Made by a program: the position numbers and the translations under genes
NCBI GenBank assembly: GCA_021200315.1
Contig: JAJQGU010000053.1
Location: 19,975 to 83,974 of the forward strand
Length of the DNA stretch: 64,000 nt
DNA from: Akkermansiaceae bacterium
Lineage (GTDB): Bacteria > Verrucomicrobiota > Verrucomicrobiia > Verrucomicrobiales > Akkermansiaceae
Direction of reading: 5' to 3'
Notes under the pieces: generated by a model
What the model was told of the DNA's origin: nothing
The model's database searches: none
What the model saw: the letters and a program-made list of their open reading frames with translations, nothing else
In this document: piece by piece, positions 53,751 through 63,488 of the stretch
Numbering within the stretch: position 1 is the stretch's first letter
Layout of the letters: each line of letters opens with the position of its first letter

Positions 53751-53811
53751 GATTTTTTTTGTGTTTTTTCAAAAAAATAATAATTTTTTGTGTTTTTCCC
53801 GATTCTCCCGC

Positions 53812-54999
53812 TTATCTGCCAGGCACCAATTCGAGGGTTAATCCCTTGAGGTAGGAGGTTTCGGGGATATTCAACAGAACGGGGTGGTCTGCCGCTTGCC
53901 CGTGAGTCTGGACGAGGCGCAGTGTGGCCGGAGCATCCACTGCTGCAGATGCAATGGTTTCCCGAAACAAATCGATGCTCACGTGATGCGAACAACAGAA
54001 TGTAGAGAGAATTCCTCCCGTGGGCAGCATTTTCAGGGAACGCAGATGGATCTCTTTATATCCGCGCATGGCGTCGTGAACGGAATGCTTGTTGCGCGTG
54101 AACGTGGGTGGATCAAGAATCAAAAGATCCCATCGAGGAGCCTCACCCGCCGAAATCTGGGAGGATTCCCGCTTCAGGAAGTCAAAGGCGTTTTCGACCA
54201 TGGTCGCCACTTTTACCCCATTGAGTTCTGCATTGCGGCGCAGCGCTTCAATCGCCTCTCCGGAAATGTCGAGAGCCGTCACCGATAGCGCCCCGGCACG
54301 TGCGCAGGCCAAGGCAAAGCTCCCTTGATTGCAGAAGCAATCCAAGACATGGCGTCCTCTTGCATAGCGGGCCACTTCGAGACAGTTCTGCATCTGGTCG
54401 AGATAGAGCCCTGTTTTCTGTCCTGTCTCGAGATTGATGGAGAAAAGGATATCACCTCTCCCCCGCGCTTCGAAGGGAGCAGGTGTCTCTCCCGCAGCCA
54501 CGAACACCTCCTGTTCCAATCCTTCAGCGGACAGCATGGGGGAATCGTTGCGCACAATCACACTCCGTGGATGCAGCAGGTCACCCAGAATATCGACGAT
54601 GAGCGCAAGATTCCGACGCATGGCCAATGTAAGTGTCTGCACCACGAGCACATCCCTGTACCGATCGACAATCAGCCCCGGCAAGCCGTCCGATTCACTC
54701 CAGACGAGACGCAAAAGCTCCTCTCCTGGCAACAGGCGTTCGCGTAGAAGAAGAGCCTGTCCGATGCGGCGCACAAAGAAATCGCGGTCAAGCATCTGTT
54801 TGCGCCGCGAGAAACGGCGGGCAATAATTTGGGAGTGCGGGTTGTAGATGGCGGAGCCGAGATAGCGGTCGCGCCCGTCTTTCAAGGCAATCACATCGCC
54901 GGGCGCGGGGTTGCCAAACACTTTCCGCACTTCCGAGCCATATACCCAGTCATGCCCCTGAAATATTCGCGCTCTCGGCGCTACAATCAATCCAGCCAT
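53812..54999 (-). CDS. RlmI-type 23S rRNA methyltransferase
   Basis: 395 residues. A PUA domain at the N-terminus (PRARIFQGHDWVYGSEVRKV), a small EEHEE-like linker (LVWSESDGLPGLIVDRYRDVLVVQ), then a Rossmann methyltransferase: VLDCFCNQGSFALACARAGA (SAM site), LLILDPPTFTRNK (catalytic motif IV) and FCCSHHVS. RlmI methylates C1962 of 23S rRNA in E. coli; the same fold includes other RNA cytosine methyltransferases, so the exact target is inferred. Confidence 0.85.
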   Translation of the reverse strand: MAGLIVAPRARIFQGHDWVYGSEVRKVFGNPAPGDVIALKDGRDRYLGSAIYNPHSQIIARRFSRRKQMLDRDFFVRRIGQALLLRERLLPGEELLRLVWSESDGLPGLIVDRYRDVLVVQTLTLAMRRNLALIVDILGDLLHPRSVIVRNDSPMLSAEGLEQEVFVAAGETPAPFEARGRGDILFSINLETGQKTGLYLDQMQNCLEVARYARGRHVLDCFCNQGSFALACARAGALSVTALDISGEAIEALRRNAELNGVKVATMVENAFDFLKRESSQISAGEAPRWDLLILDPPTFTRNKHSVHDAMRGYKEIHLRSLKMLPTGGILSTFCCSHHVSIDLFRETIASAAVDAPATLRLVQTHGQAADHPVLLNIPETSYLKGLTLELVPGR

Positions 55000-55317
55000 A
55001 GCGCCGACATACTATCTGATAACCATTCAAAAGGCAATGCCAAGAGAAACATTTCCCAGAACCGCGTATACTCCCGGCTAAGAAATCTTTCAGCCGCCCG
55101 TTGGCGTGTATGGCTGAATCAAATCGCCGCTGGCTTGCCTCATTCCCCAAAGGCCGATCATGATATATTTCCTCGAACGCTTGCGGGAGAGCATTACCAT
55201 CTTGCCCACCTTTATGCAGACAATATAAAAAGCCCAATCCGGCCGTCTGACACAAGAAGCGCTTTACAAGAAAAACGGGGAGACATATGCTGAAAACCTC
55301 TTCAGATCATCATTGAC

Positions 55318-56253
55318 ATGAAATTTCGTTTTCTGGTGTTCGCGATTCCGGCCGTTCTTCCGGCGTCTGCTCTTCCGATGGACAATCCGCCGCAGCCTTC
55401 GCCCGCAGTGTTGGTCAATCAACCGTGGCTGAATGAATACCCCGCTTGGGATGCCTCCGTCTGGGTTGACATCAGCAGCGAATACGATTACAGAGGGCTT
55501 GTGTTGAGGCATTCTTGGCTTGAATCCTGTAGCACGACACTCAATATTCAAGGCGCTTATCGCCCTGCTCCCACGTGGGAACTTCTTGCCTCGTGGAATT
55601 ATCGCAGCATCGATGATGGCGATGACCCTTGGGATGAGGAGCTGCAAAAGCTTCATGATCTCGACGGGCAGATTCTTCACACGAAGAATGAGACTCAGCT
55701 TCAGCTGGCTGCTCGTAAATTTTGGAACAATGAAAATCTTTCTTTTACAGGGGGGTACAGGTACACATATGGCGGTTTTTCCGGTTTGATGGTACAGGCG
55801 TCCCAGCGCGGGGGAGATCCTTGCCTTAATGAATTTTTCTTTGATATCAAAAGGGATGTGTTCGGAGGCGATTCCGACTCTGGTTCGAACCATGCATACG
55901 TTGGTGTTACAGCCTCGTATGCCATGGGAAAACTGTCGGGCTGGTGGTTTGATTTGTATAGCGCCTATCGTTTTTCCATGTGCAATCGCCTTGATTTGGA
56001 AACATCGCTGCATATCAATCTCGCATCGTCTTATTGGAACCGCACTCGAGTGACACCGGGAAATGGCGCGCAGTCTTTCGTGCTGCAGGTGGCCATGCCC
56101 ATCCGCATCGGCAATCACATGGAGGTCGTTCCATTCATTGGCGGCAATCTGCTTGGTGAGGGAGCTAAGAAGCTGAATGACAAAAATACCGGTGCGCCCA
56201 TGCTCCGCAATTTCTCTATTATCGGCGGGGCGGGTGTCAGCTATCATTTTTGA
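55318..56253 (+). CDS. Probable outer-membrane beta-barrel protein
   Basis: 311 residues. Signal peptide at 1-19 (FRFLVFAIPAVLPASA), then barrel strands (ASVWVDISSEYDYRGLVLRH) and a terminal VSYHF. No family recognised, but GYRYTYGGFSGLMVQA and the like are typical of TorF- or OmpW-sized barrels. mfd starts seven bases after its stop. The protein is unrelated to the one at 2775-4100 beyond general barrel features. Confidence 0.6.
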   Translation: MKFRFLVFAIPAVLPASALPMDNPPQPSPAVLVNQPWLNEYPAWDASVWVDISSEYDYRGLVLRHSWLESCSTTLNIQGAYRPAPTWELLASWNYRSIDDGDDPWDEELQKLHDLDGQILHTKNETQLQLAARKFWNNENLSFTGGYRYTYGGFSGLMVQASQRGGDPCLNEFFFDIKRDVFGGDSDSGSNHAYVGVTASYAMGKLSGWWFDLYSAYRFSMCNRLDLETSLHINLASSYWNRTRVTPGNGAQSFVLQVAMPIRIGNHMEVVPFIGGNLLGEGAKKLNDKNTGAPMLRNFSIIGGAGVSYHF

Positions 56254-56259
56254 TCGGTC

Positions 56260-59200
56260 ATGCCTCGCCAGCTTCTGGATCGCGTGGCGCAAACGCACGC
56301 TTTCGCCGCCGTTTTGCGGCGTTTGAGCGAGGGAGGCACACGGAAGCATCCCCTCGTGTTCGCGCAAACAGATCCCGCCGCTTTTTCCTTTCTCATTGCC
56401 ATGCTGGCTACGTGTGCGCCGAAACGGAAGCGCGTCTGGGTGGTGGCGCACGATTTGCCGCTACAGGAGAGACTGGTTGTCGAACTGCCGATATGGAAGA
56501 TGGGTGAAGTGCTTTTTCTGCCTGAAAGTGATCCTGTCATGAATAAGGGCATAACTGATCCCGATCTCGCTGCCGAACGTTTGGAAGCGCTGCGCCTCAT
56601 TGAGGCTCCCCCTGAAAAACTGCAGTTTGTGATTGTCACCGAAACCGCTTTGCATCAGAGTGCGCCTACTGTGCACACAATTGATTCACGATCAATTTGT
56701 CTTACGTTGGGAGATGATTTTCCGCCTGAACGCCTGCTCGATCGCTTCGTCAACGCCGGGTTTGAACGGACGGAGCAAGTGACGGAGCGCGGCCAGTGGT
56801 CCATGCGCGGCGGCATCATAGATGTTTTTCCCTTGCAGTCTCCGCATCCCATTCGCCTTGAATTCTTCGGCGATACCCTCGAATCCATCCGAGCTTTTGA
56901 TGCCGATTCGCAAATTTCCTTTGAGAGATATGAAAGACAACACCTTATTCTCGAAGAACCTCGGCAGGACGCTGAGCTGCACACATGGATATCTGAAGAG
57001 GATTGGGTGGTTTCCACACCCCAATGCGTCACGGAAAGCGACGTTGTGCTGCTCGAATCCCCCGTCGATGCTTTTACTGGTCCTTTGAAGATTGAAACCA
57101 AGTACACCGGCGATGAGCTCGCTTTCCGCGGGCTTCCCGTGGGCAGTTTTGACACCGGCGATTTTGTGATGCAAGAAGCGCGCCGGCGCCAAGTGATCGC
57201 CTGCATGCAGGATTGGAAGAGAAAAGGTTGGCTGTGCTCCATGTTTATTCCTCAAAAGGGCGAGGAGAAGCGATTCCTCGAGCTCTGCGGAGACGAGCCC
57301 GCTTGGGAGGGGCTGTTGCGTTTTCGGGGTGATCTGCCGCAGGGATTTTCCGTGCCGGAAGCGCGGCTCGTTGTCCTTTCATCGGCCGAGCTTTTCGGAC
57401 GCCATACTCCGCTCCATGCCAGACGTCGGGCCGATCGGGAGGAAAAGGCCCGCCGTGAAAGGGCTCAGGTGCCATTACGGGAAATAGAGCCCGATGATCT
57501 CGTGATCCATGCATCCCATGGGCTGGGGCGTTTTTTGGGCATCATAGTGGATGAGGCGTCTGGAGAAGAGGAACTGCATATTGAATACAAGGGAGGGGTA
57601 ATCCTGAGGATTCCTTTGAGGCAGGCTCATCTCGTTTCCAAATATGTGGGGTTGGGCACAAAAACACCAGAACTCCACCGATTGGGCGACTCGCGATGGG
57701 CGCGCACTTGTAAGGCCGCCGAACAGGCTGTTGCTGATTATGCGGCTCAATTGCTTGAGATTCAGGCGGAACGGGATACAAGGCCGGGATGCGCCCATCC
57801 GGCGGATTCCTCGTGGATGAGAGAATTTGAGGAATCTTTCCCCTATCGCGAGACTCCTGATCAGTTGCGGGCAATTCTCCAGACTAAAGCGGATATGGAA
57901 TCCGTGCGCCCGATGGATCGCCTCATCTGCGGCGATGTCGGGTTTGGAAAGACCGAGGTGGCCATTCGCGCTGCTTTTAAATGCATCACTGGAGGAAAAC
58001 AAGTCGCCGTGCTTGCTCCCACCACAGTGCTTGTGAATCAGCACGGCCGCACTTTCCGACAGCGAATGAGCGAATACCCCGTGCGCATAGAGACGCTCAG
58101 TCGCTTGACGCCTCCGAAACAGCTTCGCGCCATTCTGCGGGGGATTGAAGATGGTTCGGTGGATATTGTGATCGGCACGCACCGATTGATCTCACAGGAC
58201 GTGCGCTTCCATAACCTTGGACTAGCGGTGATCGATGAAGAACAACGTTTCGGCGTGCGCCACAAAGATCTGTTCAAGAAAAATTTCCGCTTTGTGGACA
58301 TGCTTACGCTCTCGGCTACGCCTATTCCGCGAACGCTTTATTTTGCCCTTATGGGAGCGCGAGACATGAGTTCCATCGACACGCCGCCGCCTAACCGTAT
58401 CCCCGTACAGACCGATGTCTGCCCCTACGACGAGTCGCTCATCCGCGAAGCTGTGGAACGGGAACTAAAGCGCAAAGGACAGGTGTTCTTTCTCCACAAC
58501 CGCGTGCAAACCATCGGGCATATGGCCGCGACTCTCCACAAGCTCGTGCCTTTCGCGCGCATTGTCATCGGCCATGGGCAAATGGACAAGGGAGAGCTCG
58601 AGGAAGTGATGCAGAAATTCATCTCGGGTGAAGCAGACGTACTTCTTTCCACATCCATTATCGAAAGCGGTATAGATATCCCCAATGCAAACACAATCAT
58701 TATCAACCGTGCAGATCGGTTCGGACTCGCGGATCTTTACCAGCTGCGCGGACGCGTGGGACGCTCCGGCCACCGCGCCTACGCCTGTCTGCTCCTTCCG
58801 AATCACGCTTTCACCACGGGCGATGCACGTAAGCGAGTGAACGCAATCAAACAATACACGGAGCTCGGTTCGGGCTTCAAAATCGCCATGCGCGACCTCG
58901 AGATACGCGGTGCAGGCAACTTGCTTGGCACCCGTCAAAGCGGGCATATTGCCGCAATCGGTTTTGAACTCTATTGTCAGTTGTTGCGCCAATCCATCGA
59001 ACGCCTGCAGGGGAAATCCCCATCTGTCCGCGCCGAGACTACGCTGAAAGCCGATTTCCTCTGCTGGAGCGAGGCTATCATGAAAACCCAAGAACAACCT
59101 CCCGGCACCATAGGCGTCTATATTCCCATTGCCTGGCTTGAATCCACCCGCTTGCGCATTGCCGGCTACAAGGATCTCGCGGATACCCGTGCCATTGCTG

Positions 59201-59457
59201 ATGTGGATGAGCTTCGCCGCCAGTGGCTTGATCGTTTTGGCGCTCTTCCTCTCGAGGCTGAAATGCTCCTTCTTTGTCAGAAGATCAAGATTGTTGCCGC
59301 TCAGGCTCGTATCTCTCAAGTGGAAATCGCCGGACAAAAGCTCATGCTCACCCGAAACCATGACTTCATTCTTCTCGACAAGCGCTTCCCGCGCCTCAAG
59401 AAAAGAAAGCCCCAGGAGAAACTTGCAGAAACGTTCGAACTTCTCGAAACATTCTGA
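56260..59457 (+). CDS. mfd: Transcription-repair coupling factor
   Basis: Removes RNA polymerase stalled at DNA damage and recruits UvrA. 1065 residues, somewhat shorter than E. coli Mfd (1148). The N-terminal UvrB-like part contains RGGIIDVFPLQSPHPIRLEFFG. The RNA-polymerase-interacting domain is around VPLREIEPDDLVIHASHGLG with GIIVDEASGEEELHIEYKGG. The translocase has GDVGFGKTEVAI (Walker A), DEEQRFGVRHKD and LSATPIPRTLYFALMGARDMS. The C-terminal TRCF domain closes the protein. All functional parts are found. Confidence 0.95.
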   Translation: MPRQLLDRVAQTHAFAAVLRRLSEGGTRKHPLVFAQTDPAAFSFLIAMLATCAPKRKRVWVVAHDLPLQERLVVELPIWKMGEVLFLPESDPVMNKGITDPDLAAERLEALRLIEAPPEKLQFVIVTETALHQSAPTVHTIDSRSICLTLGDDFPPERLLDRFVNAGFERTEQVTERGQWSMRGGIIDVFPLQSPHPIRLEFFGDTLESIRAFDADSQISFERYERQHLILEEPRQDAELHTWISEEDWVVSTPQCVTESDVVLLESPVDAFTGPLKIETKYTGDELAFRGLPVGSFDTGDFVMQEARRRQVIACMQDWKRKGWLCSMFIPQKGEEKRFLELCGDEPAWEGLLRFRGDLPQGFSVPEARLVVLSSAELFGRHTPLHARRRADREEKARRERAQVPLREIEPDDLVIHASHGLGRFLGIIVDEASGEEELHIEYKGGVILRIPLRQAHLVSKYVGLGTKTPELHRLGDSRWARTCKAAEQAVADYAAQLLEIQAERDTRPGCAHPADSSWMREFEESFPYRETPDQLRAILQTKADMESVRPMDRLICGDVGFGKTEVAIRAAFKCITGGKQVAVLAPTTVLVNQHGRTFRQRMSEYPVRIETLSRLTPPKQLRAILRGIEDGSVDIVIGTHRLISQDVRFHNLGLAVIDEEQRFGVRHKDLFKKNFRFVDMLTLSATPIPRTLYFALMGARDMSSIDTPPPNRIPVQTDVCPYDESLIREAVERELKRKGQVFFLHNRVQTIGHMAATLHKLVPFARIVIGHGQMDKGELEEVMQKFISGEADVLLSTSIIESGIDIPNANTIIINRADRFGLADLYQLRGRVGRSGHRAYACLLLPNHAFTTGDARKRVNAIKQYTELGSGFKIAMRDLEIRGAGNLLGTRQSGHIAAIGFELYCQLLRQSIERLQGKSPSVRAETTLKADFLCWSEAIMKTQEQPPGTIGVYIPIAWLESTRLRIAGYKDLADTRAIADVDELRRQWLDRFGALPLEAEMLLLCQKIKIVAAQARISQVEIAGQKLMLTRNHDFILLDKRFPRLKKRKPQEKLAETFELLETF

Positions 59458-59623
59458 ATTCCGTCTTCCCGCATTTCTCCTCGACGATTTTCTGACGGCA
59501 AGCCTCGAGTCATTGAACCGATGTTTGTTGAGCGCCATTGAGCCCAAGCTATTATTATACGATTCCTCTATAGAATTTGAAGAGGAAAATCAGAGGTTGT
59601 CTCCGATTCTTGGGGAAAAGTCC

Positions 59624-59652
59624 TTGTCAAATCAGGCATGCTTCGATATAAT
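59624..59652 (+). promoter_or_regulatory. Promoter of tRNA-Thr
   Basis: TTGTCA, 17 bases, TATAAT. This is close to consensus and lies 22 bases before the tRNA. Confidence 0.75.
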
Positions 59653-59674
59653 TGCCCGCGCTCTTGGTCTTCAA

Positions 59675-59749
59675 GCCGGTTTAGCTCAGTGGTAGAGCAC
59701 CCGATTTGTAATCGGGCGGTCGTCGGTTCAAATCCGACAACCGGCTCCA
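59675..59749 (+). tRNA. tRNA-Thr (anticodon TGT)
   Basis: Acceptor GCCGGTT/AACCGGC, D-arm GCTC/GAGC, anticodon stem CCCGA/TCGGG with loop TTTGTAA (anticodon TGT), T-arm GTCGG/CCGAC with TTCAAAT, discriminator T and encoded CCA. Confidence 0.95.
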
Positions 59750-60356
59750 TTTTGGGTGGAGCTGATGGTGATCAGGCGGTCTTGAGTTTGAATCTAAGCG
59801 TAAATAGTGTTGGATTCCGCGTTTGATGCATGAATTCCAAAGTTTGATTAAGCGGCAATTTGAATGCGGCACGGGTATACAAAAAGCAGGGGTTTGATTT
59901 TCCCTCAGCAGACCATAGAGTAGGTTGCAAAAAACTTCCGCGAAGAGATATAACTCTTTATTCATAAATAGGAAAATTTGTTTCTCGCTTCATCATGGGA
60001 GAAGGAATCAAAACATTGATGAGTTTGAGAAGCCGGATGATGTTGGAGAAACATCCTTATAGACAATGCTCCCCATTCAGCGGCGAGGGTTCTTCACACA
60101 ATGACGGCTCCGTCTATATGGCGAGTTGTTGCTCACGTCTTGTATCAAACCTGCGATTGAATATACAATGGAGTTGATTTCCGGCAGTAGTTCGATGGGA
60201 TCCGTTTAAGAGTACTCTGGTAGGTGGGTGCGCTTTTCCTCTTTGTCCGGTTGTGCCAATACATGCCCTTTGTCGTCGCTGTCTTTTCCTTCCCTCTGTG
60301 GAAACTTTGTGGCATATATATGTGTGCAGACGGGAAGAGCTGAACGGAAACGAAGC
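59750..60356. other. Intergenic stretch before fabF
   Basis: About 600 bases, AT-richer than the genes. No coding frame is convincing. A piece near 59765-59800 (GGCGGTCTTGAG, then TTTGAATCTAAG) looks like a degraded 3' half of a tRNA, perhaps a partial duplicate of tRNA-Thr. Confidence 0.4.
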
Positions 60357-60385
60357 TTGACTTGTATTTGCTTTTCCTCTACCAT
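60357..60385 (+). promoter_or_regulatory. Promoter of fabF giving a very short leader
   Basis: TTGACT (60357-60362), 17 bases, TACCAT (60380-60385). Transcription should start around 60391-60393, at the first ATG of the frame, so the leader is 13-15 bases if translation begins at 60406. Confidence 0.5.
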
Positions 60386-60405
60386 ATTCCATGGCAACCG
60401 TACTT

Positions 60406-61665
60406 ATGACTGATCGAAGAATTGTAATTACAGGCATCGGCGTCCTCTCTCCGTTAGGTAACAATCTCAAGACCACGTGGGAAGGAATGAAAGCCGGGCG
60501 CAGCGGCATCGGCACGATCACTTCCATGGATACTTCGGAATTTTCCGTGAAAATCGGAGGAGAAGTGAAAGAGTTCGACCCGACTCCTTGGTTCAAGAAG
60601 AATCCTCGTGAGGCTCGCCGGGCAGATCGCTTTGAAGCGTTTGCATTGGCGGGCACGGCCATGGCGCTCGAAGACGCCGGAATCGAGCCCGAGGGGGAAG
60701 ACAAGACCCGCGTGGGCGTAATGGTCGGCTCTGGTATCGGAGGCTTGGGCATCCACTCGGCCGAGGCGGAAAAAATGTTCAAGGGCGGTCCCCGTCGCGT
60801 TTCTCCATTCCTGATCCCCTATATGATCACAAATATGGCGTCGGGCCTCATCTCGATGGAATATGGCTTCGGCGGACCCAATATGAGTATTTCCACGGCT
60901 TGCGCCACGGCCAATCATTGCATTGGCGAGGCATGGCGCATCATGAAATTCGGCGACGCCGACGTGATGATCTGCGGGGGGGCGGAAGCCTCGATTCTTC
61001 CTATCGGTATTGCGGGCTTCGCGAATATGAAAGCTCTCAGCACGCGCAATGATGAGCCGGAACGCGCTTCTCGTCCTTACGATGTGGCTCGCGATGGTTT
61101 TGTGATGGGCGAAGGGTGCGGTATTGTCATTCTTGAAACCCTTGAACATGCTCTGTCCCGCAAAGCTTACATCTATGCGGAGCTTGTAGGGTATGGACTG
61201 AGCGCCGACGCCTATCACCTCACAGCTCCAATGCCAAACGGTGAAGGGGCAGCCCGTTGTATGCAGATGGCTCTCGCTCATGCCGGTCTTAACCCCGCAG
61301 ACATCGATTATATCAACACGCACGGCACCTCGACCTCTCTGGGCGATATTTGCGAAGTCAATGCCATCAAAAGCACTTTCGGAGATTACGCAAGGAACGG
61401 ACTCGTGATCAGTTCGACCAAATCCATGACCGGACATCTGCTCGGCGCCGCCGGCGGAGTAGAGCTGGCTGCCTGTCTGATGGCCATTCGGGACAATCTG
61501 GTGCCTCCAACTATTAACGTGGACAATCAAGATCCTCAATGTGACCTTGATGTAACGCCTAATGCGGCCCGATCCATGAAAGTCGATGTGGCGCTCAGTA
61601 ATTCATTCGGTTTCGGTGGCCATAATGCCTCACTCATCGTGAAACGCTTCTCTGAATATTCCTGA
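60406..61665 (+). CDS. fabF: 3-oxoacyl-[acyl-carrier-protein] synthase II
   Basis: Condenses malonyl-ACP with growing acyl chains in fatty acid synthesis. The thiolase-fold protein begins MTDRRIVITGIGVLSPLGNN. The catalytic Cys is in STACATANHCIG, the two His in NTHGTSTSLGD and KSMTGHLLGAAGG. The Lys of KSMTGH is also conserved. 419 residues. ATG 60406 gives the usual start, and ATG 60391 adds five residues. No acpP is adjacent. Confidence 0.93.
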   Translation: MTDRRIVITGIGVLSPLGNNLKTTWEGMKAGRSGIGTITSMDTSEFSVKIGGEVKEFDPTPWFKKNPREARRADRFEAFALAGTAMALEDAGIEPEGEDKTRVGVMVGSGIGGLGIHSAEAEKMFKGGPRRVSPFLIPYMITNMASGLISMEYGFGGPNMSISTACATANHCIGEAWRIMKFGDADVMICGGAEASILPIGIAGFANMKALSTRNDEPERASRPYDVARDGFVMGEGCGIVILETLEHALSRKAYIYAELVGYGLSADAYHLTAPMPNGEGAARCMQMALAHAGLNPADIDYINTHGTSTSLGDICEVNAIKSTFGDYARNGLVISSTKSMTGHLLGAAGGVELAACLMAIRDNLVPPTINVDNQDPQCDLDVTPNAARSMKVDVALSNSFGFGGHNASLIVKRFSEYS

Positions 61666-61748
61666 AATCTCTTCTTGCCGATCCAGTCGATTGGGGCGCT
61701 ATCCCTTGCTTTTCCAAAGTGGGAGTGCCGTTCATTTTTTTTCATCAT

Positions 61749-62219
61749 ATGAAAATCCCGTTCATCAGCTCTATATGGAAAACCGCCGGCAAGGCTGCAC
61801 CGTTGGACATCTTCCTGATGAAATGGGGCATTCTGACCGTAGGTTCTCTGCTTCTTTCTGTGGCGGCGGAAGGGTGCGGCCTATTCAAAGACTGGGATAC
61901 TTTCCTCTGCACCGTACTGGCATCGCCTCCTTTCTCCTGCAAATTTGCAGAGACGGCGCCTTTATTGGGCAACGCCGGTCTCTTTGGCCTGAGTGCTCTG
62001 CTTGTTTTTTATGGCGGGTTGGTCTTGCTGCGCGAATCTTCACGCTCACGCTGCTTGGCTTGGGTAGTGCTGGCCTTGGCTTGTGTGATTCTTCCTTCAT
62101 TTGTGGCAGCTTTGTGGAACCAATGGTTGAACATGACACTCCCGGCGCTCAGTCTCATGGTGATGGGAGTCCTTCGCCTGTGTCTCCCCTGTTTTGATCT
62201 ATCGCGTGCAGCATATTGA
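61749..62219 (+). CDS. Hypothetical membrane protein
   Basis: 156 residues with three to four hydrophobic segments: FLMKWGILTVGSLLLSVAA, NAGLFGLSALLVFYGGLVLL, CLAWVVLALACVILPSFVAA and LPALSLMVMGVLRLCL. No family recognised. The start ATG 61749 (MKIPFISSIWK) is preferred; the frame is open to 61719. The gene overlaps the beginning of recR, so the two are probably translated together. Confidence 0.55.
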   Translation: MKIPFISSIWKTAGKAAPLDIFLMKWGILTVGSLLLSVAAEGCGLFKDWDTFLCTVLASPPFSCKFAETAPLLGNAGLFGLSALLVFYGGLVLLRESSRSRCLAWVVLALACVILPSFVAALWNQWLNMTLPALSLMVMGVLRLCLPCFDLSRAAY

Positions 62220-62826
62220 TTATCCAGAACCTATGGGGAAGTTGATCTCCCTGCTCAAGCGTCTGCCGAGCGTTGGTACGCACGGTGCAGAGCGCATGGT
62301 TCTCTGGTTGCTGAGGGAAAGCGGAGGGCGCAGCGTGGCGATGGATTTATCCGGCGCGCTCGCCGTTGCCGTTGAAGACGTGGGCGAATGCCCGGTTTGC
62401 GGCTTTTTCAACATGAAGGGGGGACTTTGCGCGTGCTGCAGTGATTCCGGACGGGATGCGGACTCGATCTGCGTGGTCGAACGTGCCACCGATGTTCTTC
62501 CCATTGAGCGCTGCGGTATTTATCATGGGCTTTATCATTGCCTTGGTGGGAAGATCTCGCCTCTTGACGGTATTATGCCGGAAAATCTATCCATCACCTC
62601 CCTTCTGAATCGTGTCCGAGAACGCCCTGGTTGTGAAGTGATTCTGGCGGTTGGCAGCGACGTGGAAGGCGAGGCTACGGCTCTTTATTTATCGGAAATT
62701 CTGGCTCCGTTCGACTGCGCCGTCTCCCGCCTGGCTCAAGGGATGCCCGCAGGAGCAGGACTTGGTCAGGCCGACGCCGTTACATTGATGAGAGCAATGG
62801 AGGGAAGAAAGAATATGCTCTCATGA
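62194..62826 (+). CDS. recR: Recombination mediator RecR
   Basis: Works with RecO (and RecF) to load RecA at gaps. ~206-210 residues. Helix-hairpin-helix part LISLLKRLPSVGTHGAERMV, zinc finger CPVCGFFNMKGGLCACC, Toprim domain SICVVERATDVLPIE and GGKISPLDGIMPENL. The start is TTG 62194 or GTG 62206; the conserved IDYPEP lies after both. It overlaps the preceding membrane-protein gene and the following gene (ATGA). Confidence 0.92.
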   Translation: MIYRVQHIDYPEPMGKLISLLKRLPSVGTHGAERMVLWLLRESGGRSVAMDLSGALAVAVEDVGECPVCGFFNMKGGLCACCSDSGRDADSICVVERATDVLPIERCGIYHGLYHCLGGKISPLDGIMPENLSITSLLNRVRERPGCEVILAVGSDVEGEATALYLSEILAPFDCAVSRLAQGMPAGAGLGQADAVTLMRAMEGRKNMLS

Positions 62827-63488
62827 ACGAAGAGAGAACCGAACGCCTCTTTATCAGCTATAGTGCGGATGGCGCGATAATACGCGAGGCCGTAGCTCGC
62901 CGCAAAAGTGCCGGCCATACTTATTGGACGGCATCGATGGATTCTCTCCATACGGCTCTTCTCCCTCCCCCCACCTGCATAGTGGAGGTATACCCCGTAT
63001 TCATGCAGACAGGTAGAACAGTACGCCATACTCTGCCTGAATGTTTGCGTGCCGCCTACAAGCCTTGGGATGGCTGCCCGGATTTCTGCTACAGATCCGT
63101 ATGGGGAGCATCTCCCGAATTGGCTTCTCTGGCGTTTCCTTTCCTTCGGCAAGTTCTTTCTGTTCCATCTGCTCTGCTTGTGATCGCCCACGGACACAGT
63201 TCCCGCCAGCAGGCTCCTGAACCTGGCATTTTTGTCAGCAATCTTTCAAGGTTCCTTCCGCCCCCCTACGAAATTCACCTTTGCTGGTTTGGGGCCGGCT
63301 CCGATGCTCCTTGCGCGGAAGACATCTTCCCCGACATCCGTAAGCGTCGTGTGGCTGTACTTCCCTTTCTGGCCGGCAGAGGAATGCATTACCGCAACGA
63401 TATGCCAAGCAGAACTCTTGCCGCACAATTTTCTAAGGAAATCCTGCTTCTCCCTCCGCTGGGGGAGATCCTTGCTCCTGCTCTTTGA
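62823..63488 (+). CDS. CbiX/SirB-like chelatase protein
   Basis: 221 residues. The C-terminal half has LLVIAHGHSSRQQAPE and VAVLPFLAGRGMHYRNDMP, the pattern of CbiX/SirB enzymes that insert Fe or Co into sirohydrochlorin. The N-terminal half (YPVFMQTGRTVRHTLPECL) resembles the other half of the two-lobe form. The His of AHGHSS is a metal ligand in the family. If it is a ferrochelatase it would supply siroheme for the sulfite reductase at 37.8 kb. The sequence is divergent, so the function is uncertain. Its start overlaps recR by four bases. Confidence 0.5.
   Translation: MNEERTERLFISYSADGAIIREAVARRKSAGHTYWTASMDSLHTALLPPPTCIVEVYPVFMQTGRTVRHTLPECLRAAYKPWDGCPDFCYRSVWGASPELASLAFPFLRQVLSVPSALLVIAHGHSSRQQAPEPGIFVSNLSRFLPPPYEIHLCWFGAGSDAPCAEDIFPDIRKRRVAVLPFLAGRGMHYRNDMPSRTLAAQFSKEILLLPPLGEILAPAL

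Noticed and set aside
59760..59805. Second tRNA after tRNA-Thr
   Set aside because: Only a T-arm-like piece is present; no acceptor or anticodon arm folds.
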